A DNA stretch of 64,000 bases from Heterohyrax brucei. Its lineage: Eukaryota > Chordata > Mammalia > Hyracoidea > Procaviidae. Location: NCBI GenBank assembly GCA_028571685.1, contig CM053140.1, positions 63,308,201 through 63,372,200 on the forward strand. Direction: 5' to 3'. A program made the translations under genes and the position numbers. Shown here piece by piece: positions 39,691-51,649 of this stretch. Every line of letters starts with the position of its first letter. Position 1 is the stretch's first letter. The notes under the pieces are model-generated. The model was not told the origin of the DNA, did not search any database, and worked only from the letters and a program-made list of their open reading frames with translations.

Positions 39691-40352
39691 CATTTACTAT
39701 TCAAGTCAGTCTGTCATACAAAAAAAGCAAACACGCATTGTTATGTAAGTCTAGTCACTCTCCCCACACTGTGACAGCACACGCCTCCTTTCCACCCTGT
39801 ATTTTCCATGTGTGTTCAACCAGCTCCTGTCTCCCTCTGCCTTCTCACCTCGCCTCTGGATGGGAGCTACCCGGTTAGTCTCATGTATCTTCTTAAACCA
39901 AGAGACACACTCTTTGCCGATATCATTTTATGTCTTATAGTCCGGTCCAATCTTTGTCTGAAGAGTTGACATGGGGAATGGTTTCAGTTCTGGACTAACA
40001 GAGTCTGGGAACCACATCTTCCACGGATGATCTAGTCTGTCAGATCATCAAGTCTGATTTTTTTTTTTTTACTAGAGTTCGAGTTCTACACCCCTCTTTT
40101 CTCTCACTTTGTCAGTGATTCTTTCTTGTGTTCCATGTTAGGACAGTCATTGGTCATGCCCAGGCACCATCTAGTTCTTCTGGTCTCATGCAGATGTAGT
40201 CGCTGGATTACGTGGCCCACTCTGTCTCTTGTGCTTGTATCTTCCTTATGTCTTCCACGTTCTTCATTCTCCTTTGCTATGGGTTGGGACCATCTGACGC
40301 TTCTTAGATGTCTGCTTGCTAGCCTTTAAGTCTCCAAACACCACTCACCAAA
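39690..40352 (-). mobile_element. L1 3' UTR fragment
   Basis: Minus-strand L1 3' UTR: 'gtctgaagagttgacatggg', 'ccaggcaccatctagttctt', 'gtctgcttgctagcctttaa'. A pentanucleotide run (GGCTT)n follows at 40377-40400. Confidence 0.6.
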
Positions 40353-40904
40353 TCTTAAAAGGATTTCCTAGGCACTTGGCTTGGCTTGGCTTGGCTTAGT
40401 ATTAGTGTTGTTGTGGGGACAGGACAGGTTGATCGGTCATAGGTTTCTCCTTGCCAGGATTTGGTTTTCTCTGGCAAAATCACTTCCTTAAAACAATTGT
40501 AGGTTTTCTGACTGTTTGCATTAGTAACTGCATAGGCCAATAATCAAGTCTGAAGACTTTTAAATTACGGTCCCTGAATCTGGACCTTGATCTTGGTGGC
40601 AGAGGGGAAAAGAAGGGATCTTTCTTAGTCCTCAGTTCAGGGCCTTTATCTTGGCCTCTGCCTTGGAGCAAATGTGAACACCACGCATTGGGGGAAACAC
40701 AGCAAGGCAGAAGACTCCTTACATAAGGATAAGTGCTCGCTTAGTGGGTTGGTAGGAGGCCCGGGGAGGGGCTGTGTTTCCTGCCTCCCTGACTATGCTC
40801 CCACTCACTTTAGCTTTGACATAAAAAAATGAGCTTTTTCAATCCTGCAAAGCATGTGACTAGGAGACTGCATCAGCTTGGGTTGCTGGCAACAGGCAGT
40901 CAGT

Positions 40905-41138
40905 CATCTCAGCAAAGTTGTGGGAGCACATGCTTGGGGACCAGGCTGCCTGGATTCAAGTCACAGCTCTGCCATCTTTTAGCTTCATGATCTTGGATAG
41001 GTTATTTATTCTGTGCCTCAGTTCCTCAAATGTCAAATGGGAGACAATATTGGGACTCGTTTTTGTGTGTGACTGTGAGGATGAAGTGAACTACTCTGTT
41101 AGAGCACTTAGAATAGTTCCTGGCACATAATGAGTGCG
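40905..41138 (+). repeat. MIR SINE, nearly full length
   Basis: 'aggctgcctggattcaagtc', 'attctgtgcctcagttcctc', 'tagttcctggcacataatga': one of the best preserved MIR copies here. Confidence 0.85.
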
Positions 41139-41520
41139 TCATAAATGTTGTGAGGTGCCATGGAATTGGTTCCAATTTAGAGCGACCCCATGTGTGACAG
41201 GACAAGACACTGCTTGGTCCCGTGCCACCTTCACAAGCCTTGCTTTGCTTGAGATCATTGTTGAAACATTGTGTGAGCCCATTGCTTGGACAGTCTTCCT
41301 CTCTTTCACTGGCCCTCTGCTTTACCAAGCCTGATGTCCTTCTCCAGGGTCTGGTCCCACCTGATAACATGTCCAAAGTATGTGAGATGAAACCTCACCA
41401 TCCTTACTTCTAAGACGCATTCTGACTAGGCTTCTTCTAAGACAGATTTGTCTGTTCTTCTGGCAGTCTCTGGTATATTCGATATTCATTATCAACACTG
41501 TAATACAAAAGCATCGATTC

Positions 41521-42811
41521 TTTTTTTTTTCAACTGTACTTTAGATGAAGGTTTACAGAACGAACTAGTTTCTCATTAAACTGTTAGTGCACATATTGTT
41601 TTATAATTAACAACCCTACAGTGTATGAACACTCTCCCTTCTCAACCTTGGGCTCCCTATTACCAGCTTTCCGGTCCCCTCCTGCCTTCTAGTCTTTGCC
41701 CCTGAGCTGGTGTGTCCTTCAGCCTTGTTTTGTTTTACGGGCCTGCCCAACCTTTGGCTGATGGGTAACCTCAGGAGTAGCATCAGGACTGAGCTGAAGG
41801 GGTGTCTTGGCCCACACTCTCGGGGTTCTCCAGTCTCTGTGAGGCCAGCAAGTCTGGTCTTTCTTTTCAAGCTAGAATTTTGTTTTACATTTTTCTCCAG
41901 CTCTGCCCAGGGCCCTCTGTTGTGATCCCTACCGGAGCAGTCAGTGGTGGTAGACGGACACCGCCTAATTGGACTGGACTCTGTCTTGTGGAGGTCAGGG
42001 TAGATGTGATCCATTAGCTTTTTGGGCTAGTCTTTGCCCTGCGTTTTTCATTTCCTTTATGATTCCTTGTTCCTTGAATGGGGAGACCCGTGGAATATCC
42101 TAGATAGCTGGTCACAGGCTTTTAAGACCCCAGACACTACTCACTGAAGTAGAATGTGCAACACTTTCTTTATAAACAATGTTTATGACAACTGAGTTAC
42201 ATATTCCACGAGCCCATGGTCCCTCCAGACCCGTGCCCAGCAATGTGGTCCCTTAGGGAGTTTGGATGTGTCTATAGAGTTTCCAGGACCTTGCCTTGTA
42301 TTAGCTGTGTGTGCTTTCTTACCCTTCATTGTGTGCTTTACCAAAGTTACCAGTTACCTATTTAGCATTTTTCCATCCACTTCTTCCCTACCTCATAACC
42401 ATCAAAGATTGTTCCTTTTCTTGTGTCCGCCTTTTCATGAGTTTTGACAGCAGTGGTCTCGTATATTTGTCCTTTCATGATTGACTCAGCATAAAGCCCT
42501 CCAGTTTCATCCACGTTATAAGATGCTTCAGATTCATCATTGTTCTTTATTGTTGCATAGTACTCCATTGTCTGTATATACCAGTTTGTTTATCCATTCA
42601 TCTGTTGACGGGCATCTAGGTTGTTTCCATCTTTTTGCTATTGTAAGCAGCGTTGCAGAGAACATGGGTGTTCATATGTCTACTCATGTGACAACTCTTT
42701 ATTTCTCTGCGGTATGTTCCTTGGAGTGGAATTGCTGGATCATATGGTATTTCTATTTCTAGCTTTCTAAGTAAGTGTGATATTGTTTTCCAAAATGATT
42801 GTACCATTTTT
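41521..42811 (-). mobile_element. L1 LINE 3' end inserted in the RTE
   Basis: Poly(T) at 41521 marks its A tail. Then comes the 3' UTR ('actttagatgaaggtttaca', 'tgagctgaaggggtgtcttg') and the end of ORF2 ('tttgttgcatagtactcca'-type sequence, 'gaattgctggatcatatggt'). It is 5' truncated at 42811. A 17-base target duplication flanks it (41506-41522 and 42812-42828). Confidence 0.88.
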
Positions 42812-42935
42812 CAAAGGCATCAATTCTTCCTTGGTCTTCCTTATTCACCATCCAGCTTTAGCATACAAATAAGGCAATTGAAAATATCATGGTTTGGGGC
42901 AGATACACCATAGTCCTCAGAGTGACATCTTTGAT

Positions 42936-43598
42936 TTTTGTAAAAATGGCTTGGGGGCAATGTCTGACCTCCTCCAGTTCCACAATGGGGAAGGGAAAAC
43001 TTCTTTCTTTGTAATCTTTACTGATTCTGATACCAACCGTCCCTCGCACAACACTCTGTACTTCTCTGTTTTCGATACTCTGTCTCAGTGCCATAGACAA
43101 CACACAGACCATACTCACCAGTTCTGGGATCTATTAGGGAAGTAACGGCAACAGTTCAGGTTCAGAAACCCAGGATACGTCCTTCTAGCAGGACAGCCTC
43201 TTCCCAACTGTGGTCACTGGCATACCTCTCCCTGACCCTAGGCCCATCCCTGAAGGCACCTAGCTTTCTCTCTCTGTGAGCTGGGAAGCCTAATGCACTG
43301 CCTTCTGCCGCCAGATCTCTCTTACCACCGCTCCTCACAGTCTTCACTGTTAGAACTTGCTCTCTCTCTCTCTTTCCTGTTTCCAGGAGCTTCTCAGTCC
43401 AGGGATCCAGGGTCCAGAGCACATGCTTTCTGCTCCTGGCTGTTCGTCCTTAGTGGCTTTAGGGTCTTCCTGTTTGCTGTGGAATTGATTCTCTTTTAAG
43501 GCAAAACTGACTAATACCCTTCTCATGCAGTCCTTGCCCAGTCACTTAGTAGAAATTACAAGACTGTGACTAGAGAGGCCACACAAAAGTAATCAGAT
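42936..43598 (-). repeat. Unclassified insertion inside the RTE
   Basis: About 660 bases that break the RTE and match none of the families I can name. Strand is a guess from purine-rich composition. It contains a CT-rich run (43351-43374). It may derive from an LTR element. Confidence 0.4.
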
Positions 43599-44080
43599 AC
43601 TTCACTTTTTAGCACTCGAGAGAGGTCTTTTGCAGCAGGTTTGCCCCATGCAATACATCCTTTGATTTCTTGACTACTACCTCCATGGGGATTGATTGTG
43701 GATATAAGGAAATCCTTGAGAACGTCAATATTTTCTCTGCTTATGGTGATGTTGCTTAATGATACAGTTTTTTGAGGAGTTTTGTTTTATTTACATTGAG
43801 GTATAATCCATACTGAAGGCTACACTATTTGATCTTCATCAGTAAGTGCTTCATCTTGACTTTGAGCAAGCAAGGTTGTACCATCTGTATAACACAGGAT
43901 GCTAATGAGTCTTCCTTCAATCTTGATGCCACATTCTTTACAGAGTCCAGCTTTTTTGATTATCTGGTCAACACACAGATTGAGAAAAGATGGAGAAAAG
44001 ATAAAACCTTCATGCACACCTTCCTGATTTTAAATCAGGCCTTATCCCCTTGTTCTGCTCAAAAAACTGCCTGTTGACCT

Positions 44081-45600
44081 ATGTTAGCTTTCATTATTTA
44101 TTATTTTTTCTGCAAAAATTCTCTCTTGACATGGAACTGAAGGCTTGGGAATACAGCCAACACGCAGCTAAAACCTAACATAGTTCTACCAAGTCCCTTA
44201 AAGCCCCCGTCTATGTTAGGTCCACGGTCTGAGTTCCAGGAGTCGCTGGCCCAGAGCTGCAGGCCACAGAATTCCAGTTTCCCAGCCTGGGATGAGACAT
44301 TCTCACCACCCTGCATTCCACTCAACACAGACAATTTCAGTGCTGGCAGGATCCATTGCTTGCAACACCTTACTTCCCATATTAGTCAAAACTTCTTCAG
44401 TGGTAAGTGACATACTGCTAAATGAAACAGACTTGTGGTAGGGGGAAGAAATTTGTTGTTTTTTTATTAAAAAGTTCAGGACTTCAGGTATGGTTAGATG
44501 CTGGTGTTCAAACAATGCCTATCTCTTGCTCTCAGTTTTTCAGTTCTAATTTCCTGTGTTGGAGATTAGGTAGTCTCAACCCACATAGTGACTTCTGGAA
44601 GATACATACTTACATCATCCCAGTTTAGGGTACCCAGGAGAAAGCAGCTGCTAGCCCCCTAGAATTCCAGAAAAGTTTGGGATTGCCTTTCATTTCTCTA
44701 ATTGTGTCCCTGTTCCCATGCCTGAAGTCAGGAACAAGGCAGCCCACTCTGGACCATATCCGTTAACAGTGGAGCTGCCCTTAGTCTTGTAATACCTCAG
44801 GATGACATCATGTGTGGCCTCAGAGGACTGAAATTGCATAGCACACAAAAAAAATTGTATTTATTGACCATCATTTCTGTGGTAGTTTATTCACTGTGAA
44901 TATTGATTGTTTTGATAAGGAAACCAAGTCTCTGTGTCCTGTTCATCTTCCCTCCAAACTGAGAGGAGAGAAATCCCTTTCTTGTGTCCAAAGCCAATCC
45001 CTCTGCCTGTGCCTTTGATCTCATCCCTCTAGCCCCCTAGGGACAAAGTGTCATCACGTATCTTCTTCCCTCTTATATTGTCATTCTCTCCATGTGTGTC
45101 CTCTGTGTTTTCTTGAGTATCCACACATTTCAGTCTCTCTCATTAAAAAAAAAAAATCTCACCCCCTTCCTAGGAGAGCTGTCTAGCCATGCAGTCTGCA
45201 CCTCCTCATCTTCCACCTACTTCTCAAGGAAATGAAATCAGTTTTTATTGCTATCACCGTCTGAAATTGCTTTCTGAATTTACCAGTCACTTCCCATGTG
45301 ACAAATTCAGCTGTCAACCAGCTTGACCTCTCTTGCACATCAGTTAGCCATACTTCCTTCTGGAAATTGTCACCCTACTTGGTTGGTTCCCACTACTCTG
45401 TTCATTCCTGGTTCTCCTTCTCCTCTTTCCCTAGGCTTATTTGTTAAAGGTTATGAGAAGAAAAAGCCATTTCCCTATTCATTCATGTCTATGGTTTTAA
45501 GGCCACTTTCTAATTATTAATTCCCCTGTCCACTGCTTCAGCCACTGTCAGTAGGTGTCCTTTCTGTGTTCTAGCACAGAGTCTGGAATAGAACAGTTGT
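44081..45600. other. Stretch without recognisable gene
   Basis: Unassigned intergenic sequence with an A-run at 45145-45158. The part after 45220 is weakly L2-like. No exon or RNA gene seen. Confidence 0.35.
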
Positions 45601-45607
45601 CAGTTAA

Positions 45608-45763
45608 TAAAAAAACAAAAATCTGAACCCACTGTCATCAAGTTGATTCCAACTCACAGTGACCATATAGGACAGTGGAGAACTGCCCCCATAGACTTTC
45701 CAAGGAGTGCCTAGTGGATTTGAACTGCTGACGTTTTGGTTAACTACTATGTTACCAGGGTTT
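45608..45763 (-). repeat. AfroSINE-type SINE
   Basis: 'tgaacccactgtcatcaagt' to 'ttaactactatgttaccagg'. Confidence 0.9.
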
Positions 45764-46569
45764 GCAGAATTTCTGTAGGGAACCAATAAATGAATTTTCC
45801 CAGAGACATGTGTCCTGAGCAAGGCAAAGCAGGAATTACATTCAGATCTGGTCTCAAGGCCACTCACAAAGGCAGATCCCTAAAAGGAAAGTGAAGGTTG
45901 TGGGGATGGGCAGCTCCCCTGCCCTTGTGGGACCCTTCTGATGATGACTCAGATCTTTAGAACCCAGCCACACAGCATCAGCAGTCTTCTCTCTGTCTCC
46001 TCCCACTCCTGAAGTTCTACCTCCATGGTGTGACATAGCCTTGTCATGCAAAAAGGGCCTATCTGGAGTTTCAGACCTTTTTTGATCTGGTTGTGTGACC
46101 TCCAGGAAATCAGTGGCTATGCTGGGGTTTGTTCTTGAGTTCCTTCAGGTTTGCAAAGAAGAGTCATGCTCACATTCCTTTCAGTAAAAGGGCCTATGAC
46201 AAGGACCCAGGCAAAGCGAGGTTATCAGAGGAGGCCATCTCAGCAGCCCCAAGCAGGCCCCTGGAGAGGAGGTGGAAGGACAAGGCTTGTGCTCTGGCGA
46301 CCTGCCCTCTGGGTGTGCTCCTAGCCTCTAGGTCTCCCACACCCAACTGTCTCATGTAGGCGGTTTTCCTCTGTCACATCTAGCCTGATCATGACTGCCT
46401 TTGGCTGAGACCCAAATCCTGCTGTCCAATCAACTGTGGTAAGGTTGGCAAGGCTGGCCTCACTGGATTTCTGTGACCTAGATCACCATGCTTTCATGAA
46501 GCAGAATCAGCTCAGGTCTACTGCCCTCAGGAGGAGGTCGGGGGAGTGGCAGGGGGACGTGGTGTGCAG

Positions 46570-46619
46570 CAGTTTTATTCTGTCCTATAGGGTCACACTA
46601 TGAGTCGGAATCAAGTCAA

Positions 46620-46645
<26 letters not shown>
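46570..46645 (+). repeat. AfroSINE-type SINE, 3' end only, with long T run
   Basis: 'tctgtcctatagggtcacac' and 'gagtcggaatcaagtcaatg', then about 20 T (46626-46645). Confidence 0.75.
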
Positions 46646-46650
<5 letters not shown>

Positions 46651-47565
46651 CAGCTATATTGTAAAAATCAGAAAACTATACTGCTGCCACCAGTGCCTTT
46701 CACTCTCCAGGCAGGTAGTGATCAGACACAAGAACTCTTAGAGTTCAGCCACCACTGTCTGTGCAACTGCTCCTCAGCATCCGCAAACTAGACTGGACAC
46801 TGGAGCGTTGCTGAAGAGCAATCCAAAGTTACCACAAACATGCAACAGTACCCGTACAACTGGAAGAGGGCCCTGGCCTCACCGTCTCTACCCTACTCTC
46901 ATATAGATTCTATGTAGACCGTGAGGCCCTAACTCATATGCAGAATGTTAGCCGCAAAGGAGTCTCGGAAATATAATTAATTTTACAGCCTTTGCAGTAT
47001 GCGGTTGGAATGGATGCTGAAAGCCAACCCACCATGTCTACTCCAGCCCACTCTCTCCCCCAAAAAGAGATCCAGAATCAGCCATGTATACTCCTCTGGA
47101 TGTTCATTCTTCCAGTTTAATCACAATTCCAACTCAATAGCCTGTAACCTAAGGACTCAATTATCAAATTACCGCCACAAACACACCTTTGTGATACTAC
47201 GGGAAGAGTGGTAGAGGTAGAGGGGAAGAAATGGGTTGATAGCCATAAAAACTTAACATAATTGAGTCAAGGATGAAAATATGAAATGCTAATAGTTCTC
47301 ATTTCTCAATTTTTCATGAGTTTGTTGTTCATGTTCATAAACTTCTTTTTCCACTAGTCACTCCATGGGCCTTTTCCCCGGAGGGCTTAATGGTCTAGCT
47401 TTTTATCTTTTATTCTTGAATATTGCAGTACTAGAAGAAACTCCAGAGGATCCTCTAGGTTCCAGAAATAACCCTTCCTCCCCTTCCTGAGTGACAGCAA
47501 CCCTATTTCTTTTGCTAGTCAGGATCAATCACTCCCTTACCACAACTGCTCCCAGGTTCCATGGT
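46646..47565. other. Stretch without recognisable gene or repeat
   Basis: Intergenic sequence of ordinary composition. I can assign no family and see no long open frame. Confidence 0.35.
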
Positions 47566-47566
47566 G

Positions 47567-50080
47567 CACTGTTGTCGCTAGGTGCTGACGACCCCTTTCC
47601 AACTCACAGCTAGTCTATGCACAACAGAATGAAGCACCGCCCAGTGCGGTGCTGTCCTCACAATCGTTGCTGTGCCTGAGCCCTTCGTTGCAGCCACTGT
47701 GTCGATCCATCTTGTCTAGGTGTTTCTCTTTTTCTGCTGACCCTCTATTTTACCAAGCATAATGTCCTTCTCTGGAGACTGATCCCTCCTGATAACCTGT
47801 CCAAAGTACATGAGACTTAGTCTTGCCATTATTGCTTCTAGGGAGTATTCTGGTTATGCTTCTTCCAAGACAGATTTGTTCATTCTTCTGGCAGTCCATG
47901 GTATAGTCAACATTCTTCACCAATACTGGAATTCAAAGGCATCAATGCTTCTTTGGTCTTTTTCACTGGCCAGCATGCCTTGGATCAGGCACACCTTAGT
48001 CCTCAAGGTGACATCTTGCTTTTTAACACTTGAAAGAGATCTCTTGCAGACCATTTGCCCAATGTGTTGCTTCTTTTGATTTTTTGACTGCTGCTTCCAC
48101 AAATGTTCACTGTGGATTCAAGTAAAATGAAATCCTTGTCAAACTCAAACTTTTCTCCATTTATCATGATGTCACTTATTGCTCTAGTGGTGAGGACTTT
48201 CGCTTTCTTCAATGCTGAGGTGTAATCCACATTGAAGGCTGTGGTCTTTGATCTTCATCAGTAAGTGCTTCAAGTTCTTTCCACTTTGAGCAAGAGAGGT
48301 TGTGTCATCTGCATAACGCAGGTTGTCAATGAGTCTTTCTCAACTCCTGATGCCATGTTTTTCTTCACATAGTGCAGCGTCTCAGACTACTTCCTCAGCA
48401 TACAGAATGATAGGTATGGTAAAAGGATACAAACCTGACACACACCTTTCGTAACTTCAAAACCACGCAGTATGCACTCGTTCAATTCAAACAACTACCT
48501 CTTGATCCAGGTACGGATTCCTCACGGGCACAATGAGGTGTTCTGGAATTTTCATTCTCCACAATGTTATCCATAATTTTTTATGATCCACTGTCAAATG
48601 CCTTTGCATAGTCAATAAAACACAGGTAAACATGTTTCTGGTATTCTCTGCTTCCAGCCAAGATTCATCTGACATCAGCAATGACATCCCTGGTTCTCTA
48701 CTCTATACTCTTCTAAGTGTGGCTTGAATTTCTGGCACTTCTCAGTTGGTAATTTCCACATCTGGTGGAATCACCTTTCTTGGGAATAGGCATAAATATA
48801 GATCTCTTCCAGTTGGTTGACCATGTAGCTGGGTTTCCAATTTCTTGGCACAGAGAAGCAAACATTTCTAACGCTGTATCCATTTGTTGAAGCATCTCGG
48901 TATTGTCAGTTTCTGGAACATTGTTTTTCACCATTGCCTTGAATGAAGCTTAAATTTCTTCCTTCAGTACCATTTGTTCCTGATTATGTGTTACCTCCTG
49001 AAGTGGCTGGATGTCAGTCAATTCTTTTTGGTACAGTGACTCTGTGTATTCCTTCTGCGTTCTTTTGATGACTCCTGTGTAATTTAATATTTTCCCCCCA
49101 GAATCTTTCAGTATTGCAACTTGAAGCTTGAAGTTTTTCTTCAGTTCTCAGCTTGAGTAATGTCAAGCATTTTTGTCGTGGTCATCTAGTGCTGCTATAG
49201 CAGAAATATCACAGGTAGATGGCTTTAACAAAGAGAAAGTTACTTTCTCACAGAAAAGTAGGCTGTAAGTCCCAATTAAGGGCATCAGCTTCAGGGGAAG
49301 TCTTTCTTTGTTGGCTCTGGAGGAAGGTCCCCGTCATCTACCTTCTGAATTAGAAGCTTCTGAGGTGCAGGAACCCTGGATCCAAAGGACATGCTCAGCT
49401 CCCATCATTGCTTTTTTCCTGATGGTATGAGGTTCCCCACTCTGTGCTTGCTTCCCTTTCCTTTATATCCCAAGAGTTTGCCTCAAGGCACAATACAGTC
49501 TTACAGACTGAGTCTTGACTCATTGATACAACCACTTCACATCCTCCCTCATTAACATCACAGAGGCAGGATTTGTAGCACAGAGGAACATCACGCAATA
49601 CCAGGAATCATGGCCTAGCCAAATTGCTACACATGTTTTTTTAGGGAGACACAATTCAATCCACAACAGTGTTCTTCCCTTTTAGTTTACTATCTCCAGA
49701 TCTTTGCATATGTCATGGTAATACTTCACTTTGCCTTCTCCAGCTGCCCTTTGAAGTCTCTGTTCAGCTGTTTTACTTTATCACTTTTTCCTTTTTGCTT
49801 TAGCTACTCAAGTATCAAAGTCTCTTGTTGACATCCATTGACGTCATTTCTTTCTCTCCCTGTCTTTTAATGACCTCTTGCTTTCTTTTCTCCCATGCCA
49901 TCTGGCAGTTTGTCATACTGTGGTAGCTTGCATGTTGCTGCAGTGCTGGAAGCTACGCCACAGGTATTCAGATGCCAGCAGGGTCAGCCAGGCACACAGG
50001 TTTCAGCTGAGCTTCCAGACTCAGACAGACTAGGAAGAAGGACCCGGCAGTCTACATTTACAAGAATTAACCAGTTCAGT
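47567..50080 (-). mobile_element. RTE LINE, longest copy in the window, split by an LTR and inverted at its 5' end
   Basis: RTE sequence 47567-49173 and 49669-49905 runs from the 3' tail through the reverse-transcriptase region ('cctttgcatagtcaataaaa', 'tcatctgcataacgcaggtt') into upstream coding sequence ('tcttttgatgactcctgtgt'). From about 49906 the 5' module follows in + orientation ('cttgcatgttgctgcagtgc', 'agacagactaggaagaagga'), an inversion. Many stops; non-functional. Confidence 0.8.
49174..49668 (-). mobile_element. MaLR-type solo LTR inserted in the RTE (fossil)
   Basis: On the minus strand it opens TGTTGTGGATTGAATTG and closes GACCACGACA. It shares the middle 'gaggcaggatttgtag' and 'cctcataccatcaggaaaa' blocks with the LTRs of the 29 kb element. 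495 bases; RTE sequence resumes on both sides. Old. Confidence 0.75.
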
Positions 50081-50559
50081 GGTATGAGGAGCCCAAATTG
50101 GCCAGATGGGAGACAGTATTCAGTAGAATCACTGTTTTGTCCACTGGTGGAAGCATTTCTTCTATGGGTATCAAGACTTCTTAGTTTAGAAGCCACAGGA
50201 ACAAGAAGCAAATAAAAACTCAAGAGTGGGTTACTGGAAATATTAGTGGGATGTGCCAATGCCTATTTATGCCCCTTGGTTCCTAGAACCATGTATTCTA
50301 TGGTAAAACAGCATCGTATGTTAGTCACTGTTTCAGAATATGTATTTCGTCCTATAGGAGAAAACTGCAACTTCACAACATGCTGTCTGCCAGCTGATGC
50401 TGTGAATGAGTCTTCAGGAAGCCATTTGTCTATTTTGTGAGAACAACGGGTTTGGGATGATAGCAGTGGTCTTAGCCCACTGCCTCACTTGTAGAATACC
50501 CATGATAAAACATTTAATAACTGCATGGATAAAAATATTGATGATGATGATAAATTAAA

Positions 50560-50765
50560 ATGATAATGCTAATACACATAGCACTGACTGTGTGCCAGGT
50601 ACCATTATAGCATTACATGTATTTATTCATTTAATCCTCACAATCCCAAATGAAAAAACTGAGAAGTTAAATAATTTACTCAAGGTCATAAGGTAAACAG
50701 TGGAGTTAGAATTCCAACCCAGGCCTTCTGGCCCTGTAGTCTCTCTTCTTAACCATTATGCTTCT
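50560..50765 (-). repeat. MIR SINE relic
   Basis: 'ctgtgtgccaggtaccatta', 'ttcaaaactgag'-like core, 'ttcttaaccattatgcttct'. Confidence 0.7.
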
Positions 50766-50894
50766 TAAAGGGAACATACAATTAAATTTAGAATAATTGT
50801 GGGAAATGTCTTTTGATTTATGATAATTTGGATTTTTCTCATTTGAAACACTAAATATTTGAGGGTTGGTATGCATGGAAGGTTTTCACTGGCC

Positions 50895-51060
50895 AATATT
50901 TGGAAGTAGATTTCCATGTCCTTCTTCCTAGTCTATCTTAAGTCTTGAAGCTTCTCTAAAACCTGTCCCCATGGGTTACCCTGATGGCAGTTGAAACATT
51001 GGTGACATAGCTTCCAGCATCCAAGTGACCTGATGACAACCTAACAACAGCAACATGTAT
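50895..51060 (-). repeat. RTE 5' module joined to an RTE-like 3' tail
   Basis: Complement of the module ('tccttcttcctagtctatct', 'gcttccagcatccaagtgac'), followed on the right by a forward tail 'acaacctaacaacagcaac'. Confidence 0.6.
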
Positions 51061-51399
51061 GGAAAGAATCTATGCCAAGAATGGCTGTCTTTTCCAGTGA
51101 AGACAAATACTTGCCTTCTCTACAATGGAAGGGACTGATGTAACTCAACTGTGATCAAGTACCCGCTGGTTCTGGCAGTGCATGGAGCAGGGCCCAGTAG
51201 TAAGCTCATGTTAGTGTCTCAGAAGAAGGGTTGCTATTGCCAAAAAAGGTATGGCTTGACTCCAAAATCTTAAGGTCAGTGCTGTGATTCTCTTATAGAA
51301 GCTTCCTATGGTATACATACAGCATCTCTATTTACCAAGGACTTTTATATGCTTCTGGATCTGCTAGGCCATAAACACTGAACTGCACCCTGTGCCAAA

Positions 51400-51640
51400 G
51401 ACAATGGCCACTGCTGTTCACTGGCCAAATTTTTCAGAAGTAGGCCAACAGGTCTTCTTCCTTGTGTCTCAGTCTGGAAGCTCTGCTGAAACTTGTCTAT
51501 CACGGGTGACCCTGCTGGTATGTGGGTACTGGGAGCATAGCTTTCAGTATCACAAGACCATGCAAACGACCACAGGACAACAAACTGTAGTACATAGGGT
51601 CACTATGAATTAGAATTGATTCAACAGCATCTAAGAAAAA
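51400..51640. repeat. RTE 5' module (complement) joined to a forward RTE/SINE tail
   Basis: 'ggtcttcttccttgtgtctc' and 'gaccctgctggtatgtggg' read minus, then 'catagggtcactatgaatta' reads plus. Same head-to-tail inversion as the preceding copy. Confidence 0.6.
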
Positions 51641-51649
51641 CAAAAACCA

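Larger units (their letters stand above)
41140..44080 (-). mobile_element. RTE LINE, split by an L1 and by a second insertion
   Basis: RTE pieces are 41140-41520, 42812-42935 and 43599-44080. They are collinear, from the 3' tail ('gaggtgccatggaattggtt') back to the reverse-transcriptase region ('gttgtaccatctgtataaca' complements the YADD neighbourhood). Between them sit an L1 and an unclassified 660-base block. Confidence 0.8.
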
